The translations under genes were made by a program, and so were the position numbers. Positions 1 through 9,812 of a DNA stretch of 64,000 nt are shown in pieces. Below the pieces are notes generated by a model, which had not been told where the DNA came from, did no database searches, and was given only the letters and a program-made list of their open reading frames with translations. Source of the DNA: Strongylocentrotus droebachiensis (taxonomy: Eukaryota; Echinodermata; Echinoidea; Camarodonta; Strongylocentrotidae); contig JAVYIG010007163.1 of the NCBI GenBank assembly GCA_035222895.1, forward strand, positions 42,176 to 106,175, written 5' to 3'. Numbering within the stretch: the first letter of the stretch is position 1; every line of letters begins with the position of its first letter.

Positions 1-1690
1 CAACTGTGGAGTTATGTACATGCCAAAATAAATATAAAAAACAGGAAGTTAACACATTGGGGACAAAAATGCATATTACACACATTTCTATGGGGATTTT
101 TTTAAATCATGCTTTTTATGTGAAAAGAAACCAAAAAACGCGAGGATTAAAACGCTTTTTTTTAACGTGTCGGCCATGCTCCCTAAACAATGCGTATACA
201 AAATTACACACTTTGAAAATATTATCAATTTGTTTTAATTTCTTGATATGTGCATGATTTTTTCTTATGATATAATCGGTGGGAGTCTCTTTAATCGGAT
301 GGCATTTGTTACGCTTGACTGAGCTAATTCCGAAGAAAAAAAAGATTGGTTTGCAAAATGAGGCAGTTATTGCATGTGTTCTGCTAAGTATCAATAATTA
401 ATTTGAAGAATCATTTGATCTTTAACCCTATACCTAACAATGCATACCTAGCATACCCAGCGCCATATCTATAAATTGGGAAAAAAGAGGGAGGGGGATC
501 CTCTCGAAACAGAAGTTCATAAATGTATCAGGCCAGCCCCTTTCTTGTACCCCCCATTGCAAGTTGCGTGTTTTTCCTGACCCTTGAAGAGGAAGCCACG
601 TCAGTAGCTCCACCAGATGATTGACACGCCATTGCCCCCATCACCACCACCACCACCTCCATCATTGCAGGCAGGCGCGTACGCAGGGGGGGGGGGGGGG
701 GGGGGGTTGAACCCCCCTTCAGTTTTTGTTTATGTGTGTATTTTGGAGCAAACCCCCTCCCTCCCCCCCTATGGATTTTTTTTGTAATGCTGTTTAAAAT
801 GTAGAGTTTATCTTCCGTTTTGGAAAATGTAACAATTTGTGTACATCTTCTGCGATTCCATCCAAATTAATGATTAAAGACAGAAATGGAAATTCAGTGC
901 AGAAAAAAATACATTTTTGTGTGTGTGCGTGTGCGTGCGTGTGTGTGTGTTTATGTGCGTGTCGAGTATCGCATGGTGGGAGGGAGTGATGGTAGAGGTG
1001 TGTTAGGTAGGGTGGGGTTATTTATTTTATAATACAACTGATGCCTTTTTTCATCAATCGCACAATCTATGTATTAAAAATGTATTGAATTATGTCATTT
1101 CAAAAAATGATTTGTTTTGATTAGCCTGGGAATCAATAACAAAATCTATGGAAACAATTTGTTTTTGACAGAGCAACTGCCACTGCCAATACCAGCACAA
1201 AATCGAAATCGTTATTAATGTAATTTACAGGTCTCGAATTCGTTGCATTTATTATATTGACATGGGATAATAATCGTAAAACAAGATGCCCAAATCACAT
1301 CTTCAGTCTGCCTTGCGCGTGAAAGTCTCTTGTACGCACTAGGTAGTAAATCATTATTGTAACACCCCAGTCTTTATTCCCAATCACTGCTCCTGTATGA
1401 AATAAAGAAACAATGGTATTGCGAGCAACCACCAGGTCAATTTTCTAACATATTTATTTTACTTAACATGATGACCACCAGCAACACAGCTATCGTGCAA
1501 TCGTAATTAGAATTCAGTTTTGTAGATTAAAATGATTGATGAAGTAAGTTTGACAGCGGGTAACAATATTTTGACTGGTTATAAATCGAAACAAATAATG
1601 GCGTTAATTAGCTCCTTTTTGCATACATAAAGTGAATAACATTTTTGTTTTTGCCGCCTCTCGGGACTCGGATATTTCCAAGACCTTGTA
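1..1690. repeat. Local duplication, copy A (uninterrupted)
   Basis: No gene is recognised. Segments 10-200, 838-1115 and 1167-1690 recur with moderate divergence at 2078-2620 (minus an inserted MITE), 2885-3180 and 23445-23955. Copy A therefore preserves the pre-insertion state of both the 367-bp TTAA element and the 20-kb Polinton found in copy B. A G-run lies at about 689-706 and a (GT)n stretch at about 918-960. Confidence 0.75.
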
Positions 1691-2069
1691 CTTATAGTTT
1701 TAAACAATTGCCTTTCATAAGTCAAACGGAATTTTCATAAAATACTTAAAAGCATGTGACGGTTGTGTGTACAAATAAATGTATGACATATCACCTACCA
1801 TCCACTATAGCCTCCTGATTGAGCTGCCAAAGGAATTACCCAACCGAATACAGTTTCAATGAAATATTGGAGAGACACCAAATAAAGTCCATCTCATGAT
1901 GCTTTCGTCCAAGTTAGCATACCTATCTCGGGGCGCCTCGAAATACGTCTCGAGGTCTCGAGGGAAACAGAGACTGATATTTCCTTAAACCCCGGATAAC
2001 TTTTCACAAGACCCAAAAGAAGAGAGAGGGGATGGAGAAAGATTGTACTCAACTGTTATTTTAATAAGC

Positions 2070-3180
2070 AAATGTTGAATTATGTACATGCCAAAATAAA
2101 TATAAAAAACAAGAAATTTAAGGAAACACATTTTGGACAATAATGTACATCAATGGTATATGTTTTAAAGGGGCACGTTCCCGCCAGAATAGTTATCGCT
2201 GCTCTAGTCAGCGCCATCTTGGTTCCGAAGATCGACTTCTAATTTGCATACAGCTGTCAATCAAGGTACGCGCGTCCTGGCCTGCCTTCACTAAGCCAGC
2301 TGATCGCTGCCGATCGTGACGTCACGAAAGTGGGCGGAAACAGCAGCCGAATCTTAGAGCCGAACTGCGATTGGTATTACTTCGGCACATGTATGCGCTA
2401 ATCGGCATTGTGCGGGCATTCGGAACATGCCATCTGCGTAAGAGCCGTATTCTGTTGGTGTCAATAGGCAGCTAGCACCGTCCGCCAGCGGGTACGTATT
2501 TTGAACGCCCTCTGGAATACGGGGAACGTGCCCCTTTAAATCACGCTTTTTATGTAACCAACAAACAGGCGAATTAAAATGCATTTTTCTCAAACGCGTT
2601 CAGAAACACAGCGTTTTAATCAAGGCCCCCAAAAAGATTTGTTACATGGTGAATTAGAGATTAAGGAAAGGAAAAACATTAATTGAAAGAGGTAATGCCT
2701 TGTTTTCTGCAATTCAACATGGATGTGACTTATACATATCGAGATGCCTTTTACTCTATGTTTTTCACATGCTTCAGACAACGACGCATCATGAAAATTA
2801 GATGAAAGAGATGTGACAAACCAAGAAAACATAAGAGTTGTTTAAAATTGAGAACTTATCTCTCATTTATGAACATTTAAAAATGTGTGTACATCTTCTG
2901 TGATTCTGTCCAAATTAATGATGAAGACAAAAATGAAAATTCAGTGAAGTAGAAAATTAATTATCTGCAATATGTTATGTGTGCGTGCGTGTACGCTCGA
3001 AAGTGTGTGTCCGTGCGTGTGTGCGCGTGTTTGTGTATGTGCGTGCTTGTGTCGCATGGTGGCAGGGTGTGATGGTAGTAGTGTGTTTAGTAGGATGGGG
3101 TTATTTATCTTATGTAACATCTTCTCATTTTTTGTTCATCAATCGTACAATCTATGTATTGAAAATGCATTGAATTATGT
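2070..3180. repeat. Local duplication, copy B, left part
   Basis: This segment is homologous to 10-1115 in the same orientation, at an offset of about 2.05 kb. It carries a MITE at 2169-2535 and ends at the Polinton target site; the homology resumes at about 23354 beyond that element. The GT-rich stretch at 2972-3055 corresponds to the one at 918-960. No gene is seen. Confidence 0.7.
2169..2535. mobile_element. TTAA-flanked MITE, 367 bp
   Basis: The element is flanked by TTAA at 2165-2168 and 2536-2539. Its ends are inverted: AGGGGCACGTTCCCG at the left and GGGGAACGTGCCCCT at the right. The duplicated locus at about 101-106 shows the same flanks with a single TTAA and no insert, so this is a real insertion. 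TTAA duplication is typical of piggyBac-type transposases. No coding capacity is seen. Confidence 0.85.
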
Positions 3181-3185
3181 CTAGA
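3180..3185. repeat. Target site duplication TCTAGA, left
   Basis: A 6-bp direct repeat that recurs immediately outside the right terminal inverted repeat (23345-23350). Six-base duplications are the rule for Polintons. The site is palindromic, so it can be mistaken for an extension of the inverted repeat. Confidence 0.8.
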
Positions 3186-3593
3186 AGTAGTATATAAGTC
3201 TGATGAGACAGGGAGAATTAATTAGCACCTAATTAGTGAGTCATGCATGACTCATTAATGAGCCATTCATGGCTAATTAGCATTAATTAAAAGAACAATA
3301 TTTTAATTAAGAGATCCTTTCGCCATTTCCGTCTTTAATTAGTATTTTTCCTCTTTGAACCATTCATAACGAATGAGCATGAATTAAAAGAACAATAGAC
3401 CAATTAGGAGATCCTTTTGCCATTTCTGTCTTGAATTGGGGTTTTTCCTCTTTGATTGTCAGAAGAGAGGAAGTTTTTCAGGCGCTGCGATTGGACGATT
3501 TCAATTAATCGTCTTGCTCGTGATTGGTTAACGAAGACCCATGCTTGGTGGTGATTGGGTGACTTATTAAAGGAGTGCGTTGTGATTGGTTGA
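3186..3593 (+). repeat. Polinton left terminal inverted repeat, ~408 bp
   Basis: Begins AGTAGTATATAAGTCTGATG. It matches, in reverse complement, the right terminal repeat in three pieces: 17520-17547, ~22755-23131 and 23339-23344. Internally it has a duplicated block: 3283-3380 and 3382-3440 both carry an 'AAAGAACAATA...' segment followed by a 'CGCCATTTC'-like segment. The match stops at about 3593. Confidence 0.85.
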
Positions 3594-3743
3594 GGGTATG
3601 GTGCATAGGGACGTGTGGTCAAGAGACTACATATACCAGGGTGGTGTTGAGATACAAGGTACTGTATTCCGAGTACTGAGCTACACACCGTTGAAAACAT
3701 CTCTATAGCATATACCACACGTACCTCTTCATATGTAACCAAG

Positions 3744-4494
3744 ATGGCCACTCGCTCACCGAAAGAATCTACCACTAAAACAGCCACCATCCACAACACT
3801 GTGTTGAACACGCCTAAGGTGAGGATGATATCACAGAACAACGCCACCAATGTCTTACATCGGGCTAGTTTTTTAATGTCTCCGGTGGAGCAGAAAAAGC
3901 TCAAACCAGCAACCCCTCGTGGACTCTTGGCAATGAGGGTAAGTGTCCATAATTTAGTATTATAATCTATGTGCACTCTTTGATTTTAGTGTTGGTACTA
4001 TACGTTACTGTCTTTGAAAATAAGAGTATCTTTGCATCAATGGATGCAATTAATGCAAGCGAGTTGCATGAGAGAAGTGAAGCATGCGTATGATTCCAAC
4101 AAACTTGATTCAAAACAATTATTTTTTATGGTGTTGTCTTTTTTTAATATATTTTTTATCAAAGGCACATGGTGACAGAAAAAGCGAAAGTTGGTTTACG
4201 GTGAAGGAAGAGGCGGGGTGTCATTTTAGTCGGGAGATAATTAACGTGGATAAATGTAAATTTGAAGCAGGTTCGAAACCATTTCATTTGGGTGGGAAGC
4301 GTTTTGCTGTAGTCAAGAAATTCAGGGGAGTCCCATACGTGAACATACGGCAATACTACAACATGAAGGGTACTAACAGAATGCTCCCGAGGCAGAAGGG
4401 TATCAATTTAACGGGAGAAAATTGGTGGAAATTGGTCGAGGCCAAATTAGAAATCAGCGATGCTGTCAGAGAATTGACTAACGTGAAGAAATAG
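3744..4494 (+). CDS. Two-exon PC4/Sub1-domain DNA-binding protein in the Polinton
   Basis: Exon 1 is 3744-3938 (65 codons, donor GTAAGT). Exon 2 is 4165-4494, with a T-rich acceptor ending in AAAG. Both sides are phase 0. Exon 1 is Ser/Thr/Pro/Lys-rich and looks unstructured. Exon 2 carries a single-stranded-DNA-binding fold of the PC4 (p15/Sub1) type: the first strand around FHLGGKRFAVVKKFRG, then VPYVNIRQYYN, a basic loop with LPRQKGINLTGENWW and a terminal helix ending in DAVREL. Known PC4 proteins bind single-stranded DNA and act as transcription or replication cofactors. The gene lies just inside the left terminal repeat, 1.8 kb upstream of the integrase remnant. Both frames are intact, unlike the integrase. 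An unspliced start at 4084 is possible, but its N-terminus looks like intron. Confidence 0.7.
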
Positions 4495-4653
4495 CTTTAC
4501 AACTTGATGTGTGTTTGGTTTTGACTTTTTGATAATGCAACATATCAACAGAAAAGAAGAAGAAAAAAAGAAGAAAAGAAAGAAAGAAAAAAGAAGAAGA
4601 AGAAGATATTTCAAAAATACCTGATTGACGCTCCTCCCTTTTCCCGTAACCAG

Positions 4654-4833
4654 GCCACAATCGCCGAAATGAATCTAGAGCTTCCAACATCCTTGCTCAA
4701 TGCACATGGGCAGCTATCTCCTTCATCATCACTCACACCAGAAGTCACGGTTATCGGATATTCTCCACCGAGAGCACCGGTTGTCCGCCGACTGCGGAGG
4801 CAGAATGCAGTTATAGAAGGAGACAAGGAGTGA
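4654..4833 (+). CDS. Possible alternative terminal exon of the 3744 gene
   Basis: A pyrimidine-rich tract ending in CAG at 4651-4653 precedes an open phase-0 frame of 59 codons ending with TGA at 4831-4833. It starts with the residues ATIAEMNLEL and ends in a basic stretch, VVRRLRRQN. Exon 1 (3744-3938) also ends in phase 0, so it could splice here and skip the PC4 exon. The frame overlaps another open frame leading into the next gene. No known domain is recognised; without transcript data this exon is only a candidate. Confidence 0.35.
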   Translation, partial: ATIAEMNLELPTSLLNAHGQLSPSSSLTPEVTVIGYSPPRAPVVRRLRRQNAVIEGDKE

Positions 4834-4886
4834 CTACATCAAGGGGAACACGCAGACCTCCATCTCCAGCAACCTCCTCGGTTCAG

Positions 4887-5348
4887 ATGGAGGTAGACGT
4901 ACCTGAAAAAGTCCTTCAAAGTCTCCAGAAACTCAGTAGAAAGCTCAACTACGAGGAGGAGATGGAGGTGGCTGCGGAGGAGGAGGAGGATAGTCTAGAC
5001 ACAGATTTCAGCATGCAGGAGATGGAGACGGCGAAATATGACATACATCATCCTGTAACACCTGTCCTCATGGCCGTCAAAGCACTGTCGGGTCTTTTAA
5101 ACGAGGCGGTGCATCGGTCGTGCACAGGATGCAGACTCAACTATCCGAGCCAGAAAGACCACGAGGACTGTATGTGGCTGGAGTGGCCAGACAGGGTAGA
5201 CAAGCATATCGACGAAGCCATCACCAAGCTCACAGAGGAGCGATACTTTCGCTTCATTAACATGGTTTACCTCGTGAATGAAATGTTTGAAGAGGAGCTG
5301 GACGCTTGCGTGGAAGAAGCCACAACTTTTTTTTTCACAACGAACTGA
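4887..5348 (+). CDS. Acidic protein with CX2CX9HX2C motif (Polinton accessory or cargo)
   Basis: The frame is open from about 4656 and the first in-frame ATG is at 4887, giving about 153 residues; another reading starts upstream by splicing. The sequence has a basic/proline N-terminal extension if read through, a predicted helix (VLQSLQKLSRKL), a strongly acidic run of Glu, then a compact domain. Its motif C-T-G-C-R-L-N-Y-P-S-Q-K-D-H-E-D-C fits a single zinc site. A Trp-rich segment and an amphipathic helical C-terminus follow. I do not recognise the family. The ATG is directly preceded by CAG in a moderately pyrimidine-rich context, so 4886 may be an acceptor in phase with exon 1 at 3744. 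The gene sits on the same strand as the PC4 gene, 392 bp after its stop. Confidence 0.5.
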   Translation: MEVDVPEKVLQSLQKLSRKLNYEEEMEVAAEEEEDSLDTDFSMQEMETAKYDIHHPVTPVLMAVKALSGLLNEAVHRSCTGCRLNYPSQKDHEDCMWLEWPDRVDKHIDEAITKLTEERYFRFINMVYLVNEMFEEELDACVEEATTFFFTTN

Positions 5349-5531
5349 AAAAGAAGGACGTTCAGTCATTTATCATAAGCAAACTAAGAGATCTATAACT
5401 TTAACCGGAAATTTCGAAAAGTGAATTTCATATACCCATTTGAAGTATGTATCCCCTTTTTTCCTCTTCTTTTAAATTTTGTAACCATGTAAATGTGGAA
5501 CTTTTTGTATTTTGTATTTTTTTTAATTTAA

Positions 5532-5900
5532 AGGTAAAGACCAGTTATGGTCATGCGATTGCATTGTGAAAGAAACGTTGTGGAATCGATCAGAAAAGGT
5601 TGATCATCTAGCATCTAGCATCTGCAAGGTTCTGGAATCATCAAAATGATAAGAAATTTGGCCCATTCTTCGTAAAGTTACAAGCACTATACACAGAAAG
5701 ATGTATATGGAACTACCCTATATCTCTCACAGTCCATGATATAAACAAATTTACCAAATATATGAATTAGTAGGCGGTTTCCCGGCAATTTTTTTATCAT
5801 CATGTATTAGTCAAAACATATTCTTTCACATGATTGGTAATGAGAGCTTCCATTTCATTTTTTGAAATTGGGGCGTTGTTTCAAATACTGGTCTTTACCT
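5532..5900. mobile_element. TTAA-flanked MITE, 369 bp
   Basis: Flanked by TTAA at 5528-5531 and 5901-5904, with inverted ends AGGTAAAGACCAGT and ACTGGTCTTTACCT. The left third is clearly related to the MITE at 29713-30100: both share 'GCGATTGCATTGTGAAAGAA' and the segment around 'GGTTCTGGAATCATCAAAAT'. It lies inside the Polinton just after the acidic-protein gene. No coding capacity. Confidence 0.85.
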
Positions 5901-5904
5901 TTAA

Positions 5905-6315
5905 ATGTATTAAACTGCTTTTTGATGTGGCAGAAACAGATTTTTTTTTAAAGAATGTTTAATAATTTGAGTGGCTCTACACTTCTGTTTTATCTTTTGT
6001 ATATTTTATATTTATTTTGTAGTTTTCTTCTTTTTTTTCTTATTCAGACTAACGTGCAGTTGAACCTTTTTTTTCTTTCTTTTTTTTTTTTCTGTAATAT
6101 TTTGTTTTTGTTAAAGAAAAAATTCTTTATAATGTATAGTTTAAATAAAAGTAGCAATGACTTTTGCGAATGAAAAAATAGAACATTACTTTTGTTGCAT
6201 TCTCATATTTTCGCGCGATTAGTTCTCCCGCTTGCAACCAGATTGAAGTGTATGCTGAATGTCATTAGTGATGTGCGCGTGGTTACTTGTGAACGTAAAG
6301 CGTAACGATTGAGTA
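5905..6315. other. AT-rich Polinton interior, no gene seen
   Basis: T-rich low-complexity sequence that produces short hydrophobic frames by composition only. Nothing recognisable precedes the integrase remnant. Confidence 0.5.
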
Positions 6316-6600
6316 ATGGAAGAATACTTGAGAAAGATATACTCTGATCCAAAGCATGAAACTGGTTTTGGTGGTGGTGAGAAACTATTTCGATTTGTCC
6401 AAAAAAAAGAGAGGATGTGTTTGAGTTGTCGAGAAAACAAATCAAGCAATGGCTGGAAGGGAATGATACCTATACTATTTATGATCCGTTGTAAGACGAA
6501 AATTTACGAGAAGTAGAGTTATAGCGTATGGGATGGTTGATGTATAGCAGATGGACTTGGTGGATTTGCCATTTGAAAGTACATATGTAAAGGTAGCAAT
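6316..6600 (+). pseudogene. Decayed Polinton-type (rve) integrase, N-terminal part
   Basis: Starting at an ATG at 6316, successive reading frames match the N-terminal half of the DDE integrase of Polintons: LRKIYSDP, FGGGEKLFRFV, then (other frame) IKQWLEGNDTYT, then (third frame) VRRKFTRSRV followed by MVDV-stop-QMDLVDL near 6524-6561. The last piece is the first strand of the catalytic core, with its aspartate retained. At least two frameshifts and one in-frame stop break it, and similarity fades after about 6600, so the remaining catalytic residues are absent. It integrated the element when intact. Its plus-strand orientation matches the two genes upstream. Identification rests on motif recognition, not an alignment score. 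Confidence 0.7.
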
Positions 6601-7199
6601 AGGAAAAACTTATTTAATTTCGATTAGACGTTATTATTTTGACAAGGACACGCTGTGATTCGTGTCTTCGCGTAACGTCTCTTTCTATTATGCGATAATT
6701 TACCTATACTGATTTGAGACTATGATCAGCAGTCTGACTTTTTTTTGTTATAAGCAGTTGACACGAATTAGTAATGTAAACAAATAATGATCAACCTTTC
6801 TGTACTTTTATTTACGCTATGGCGTCATTGGTTTTCTTAAGACACGTAGAGATATGTGTCTTTTGTAATGTCTAATCAGTGTACCGGTATTGATACCAAA
6901 AAGGAGAAAAAAAAAGCGAGTACAATTACCGATTGAGAACAAATACGGGTTATAACAGGTTTTGGAATCGCTAACTGCAATTTTTTTTTTTTTTTTTTAA
7001 CAGAAACATAAATAATGTGTACGACAAAACGACAGAGCATTTTTATGTTTATAGACGTTATGATATTCGTATGACACACTAATATTTATTTACGACTTGC
7101 TTAACGTCTCGCCTTATTAAGAAGTTTCAAACTATGGAAGTTTGTGAACCCACATTTGATTGATTTATTAATAAATAATGTTGACCACTATCTTTTGGA
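6601..7199. other. Degenerate Polinton interior, no gene seen
   Basis: AT-rich sequence with scattered stops in all frames and a T-run at about 6981-6999. No further integrase or other Polinton protein could be followed here. Confidence 0.5.
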
Positions 7200-8680
7200 C
7201 AAAACAAAATCTATTTCACGAACCGATTTTTTTTTTTCCACTTTGAAGGCTTGATGAAAAAAAAGTGTTAACGCCTTTACACTTTTTAAATTTGTTTTAA
7301 AAAAATATTAAAAAAACTTTCCGTCAAGACGTTATTTCTTTTTTTCTTTAAAAAAGTTTTATATTTTTTTTCTTTAAAAGATCAATTTGCACGAACCGAT
7401 CATTTGTTTTCCACTTTGAAGACTTGATGCAAAAAAAACAAGCAAAAAAAAAAGGGTTACCGCCTGTACGCTTTTTAAAAAATTTAGTTTTAACCTTGTG
7501 TCAAGACGTTATTTCTTTTTCTTTAAAAAGGTTTTATAACTTTTTCTTTATAAGATTATTTTGCACGAGTCGATCATTTTCCCCCTCTTTGAAGACTCGA
7601 TGTACAAAAAGCATTAGCGCCTTAAAACTTTCTTCCTTTTTTTTTTTAATTTCTGTCATTACATTGTTTGTTTTTTTCTTTTAAAAAGTTTCATAATATT
7701 ATTATCTTTTTCTTTTTTCTTTTTGGTAGACGTTATAAAAAGTTGGATAACTTTTTCTTTAAAAGATCATTTTGCACGAACCGATCATTTTTTGTTTTCA
7801 CTTTAAAGACCTGAGCCAAACAAATTAATTTGTTTTTAAAAAAATTGTTTTAACTTTCTGTCAAGACGTTTTTCTTTTTCTTTAATTTTTTTTTATAACT
7901 TTTCCTTTAAAAGATCATTTTGCACAAACTGATCATTTTTGTTTCCACTTTGAAAAGGATGAACGCCTGTACGCTTTTTAAATTTTGTTTTTAAAAGTTT
8001 TGTTTTAACTTTCTGTCAAGACGTTATCTATTTTTCTTTATAAGATTATTTTGCACGAGTTGATTATTCCCCCCCCCCCCCCCCTTTGAAGACTTGATGT
8101 ACGAACAAAAATTAGCGCCTTTACACTTTTTTGTTTGTTTAACTTTCTGTCATTACCTTATTCTTTTTCTTTTACAAAGTTTCATTCTTTTTTTTCTTTT
8201 TCTTTTTGGTAGATCATTTTGCACGAACCGACCATTTTTTTTTTCACTTTAAAGGCTTGATGCAAAAAATTGTTAACGCCTGTACGCTTTTTTTAATTTG
8301 TTGTAAAAAAAGAAGAAAATTGAAATAAAATGTTTTTATTTTATTTTTTAAAAGTCTTTCTGTCAAGACGTTATAACTTTTCCTTTAAAAGATCATTTTG
8401 CACGAGTCGATTATTTTTTCCTCCCTTTGAAGACTTGATGTACAAAAATCATTAACGTCTGAACACTTTCTTAATTTTTTTTAAATAATTATTTTTAACT
8501 TTCTGTTATACGTTGTTCTTTTCTTTAACATTTTGTATAATTTTTTGGATCATTTTGTACGAATCGATATGTTTAACCCCATTTAAAGACTTGATGCAAA
8601 AATTATTATTTATTTGATTTGATTTCTTGATTTATTTTTATTTGTTTACTTTCCGTCAAGACGTTATTCCTTTTTGTTGT
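7200..8680. repeat. Degenerate ~168-bp tandem array, about nine units
   Basis: Each unit contains 'CACGAACCGATCATTTT', 'CCACTTTGAAGACTTGATG', a T-rich spacer and 'CTGTCAAGACGTTATT'. Unit starts fall near 7218, 7390, 7563, 7773, 7922, 8055, 8221, 8400 and 8559. Divergence and length variation (about 130-210 bp) indicate an old array. It lies where the central genes of a Polinton would be expected. Confidence 0.75.
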
Positions 8681-9812
8681 ATACAGACACGACATGAATT
8701 TGTCTCTCGTAATAATGTACAAGTTCCGACAAGATTGAGAATTACTTTTATATGGTTGCATTAATATACAGGATGGCCCTTTCGATATCGAATAATGATC
8801 TTCCATGGGGGACCTGTCTTTACAGTTAAAATGCTTTTTTTTTTAGCACACATTATATAAATTATAATACAATAGAAACAACAACAAAGTACAAAAATAT
8901 TCAAAACTAAGATTTAGAACAATGACATAGCATAACTCCAAAAAGCAGGTTTACAAATTATGACAATACAGTCATAGTTACAATATCAATATAAATAGGA
9001 ATCAAAAGACAGAAATCGTCTCTCAGAGGGCATTCACAATACTTATCTGTTTATATTTACATCTTCAATGATAATAAAGATAATGTACTTGTACGTAAAT
9101 CAGGCAATAGGGGCGGTGCTCCTTATGAGTGATATGTGATAGTGAAGGGATCTTGTAAAACAATCAGTTCTAGGTCTTGTGATTTAGGGTAGGGAGTGTT
9201 CTGCATGTCTTGTATAAATGAACATTGGTACAAAATCTCGGAATAATAAGTGTTTTCAGCTCCAAATGTATAATTTGTTTTTGGATTGTATGCATATTAT
9301 AGACACAATTTGGTACTCCATTCTTCGACAAACCATTTGCCACGAAATTTCAGATAACATAGTAACATGAGGTGTAGAAAACTGTGTTCAATATAAGTCT
9401 TCCATAGTTGGGTTTGAAATTGTTATAACTCTGGTTATGTTACATATTGCACTCGGCACCTCGCCACAGTATTTTTCCAGTGGTCAATGTACGATTTGAA
9501 AATATAAAAAAGAAGGAATAAAAAGAAGTTTATTATAGGTCATTAATAAAACACGTCTGGGACAAGAGATATCAATTGCGTCTGATAAAACTATTAGTTC
9601 AAGAAATGATGATATTACTTCTTCAAAGGCTGTAAAATCAGATCAATGCAGGTTGTTATTATTATTCGATATTCTAGCAAGTAGTAAATGTTGGGTCATT
9701 ATCCATTTTATTTAGTTACAGGTAGGTGCACATATTTTTTATTCTTAAGTTTAGATGACAAGAGGAGGGAGTATCAATGATGATTATTACAAGTGGAAAC
9801 TCCAAGGATAAT
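8681..9812. other. Unassigned AT-rich Polinton interior
   Basis: Sequence between the two tandem arrays. No coding region, TIR element or RNA gene is recognised. The part at about 8835-9100 is A-rich and could be an old retroposon tail, but I could not define its ends. Confidence 0.4.

Noticed and set aside
3181..3190. Reading TCTAGA as part of the terminal inverted repeat
   Set aside because: It is a palindromic 6-bp target duplication; the inverted repeat proper starts with AG at 3186, as expected for Polintons.
3404..3976. 190-codon minus-strand frame across the left Polinton TIR
   Set aside because: It is antisense to the TIR and to exon 1 of the PC4-domain gene, with no recognisable domain; a shadow frame.
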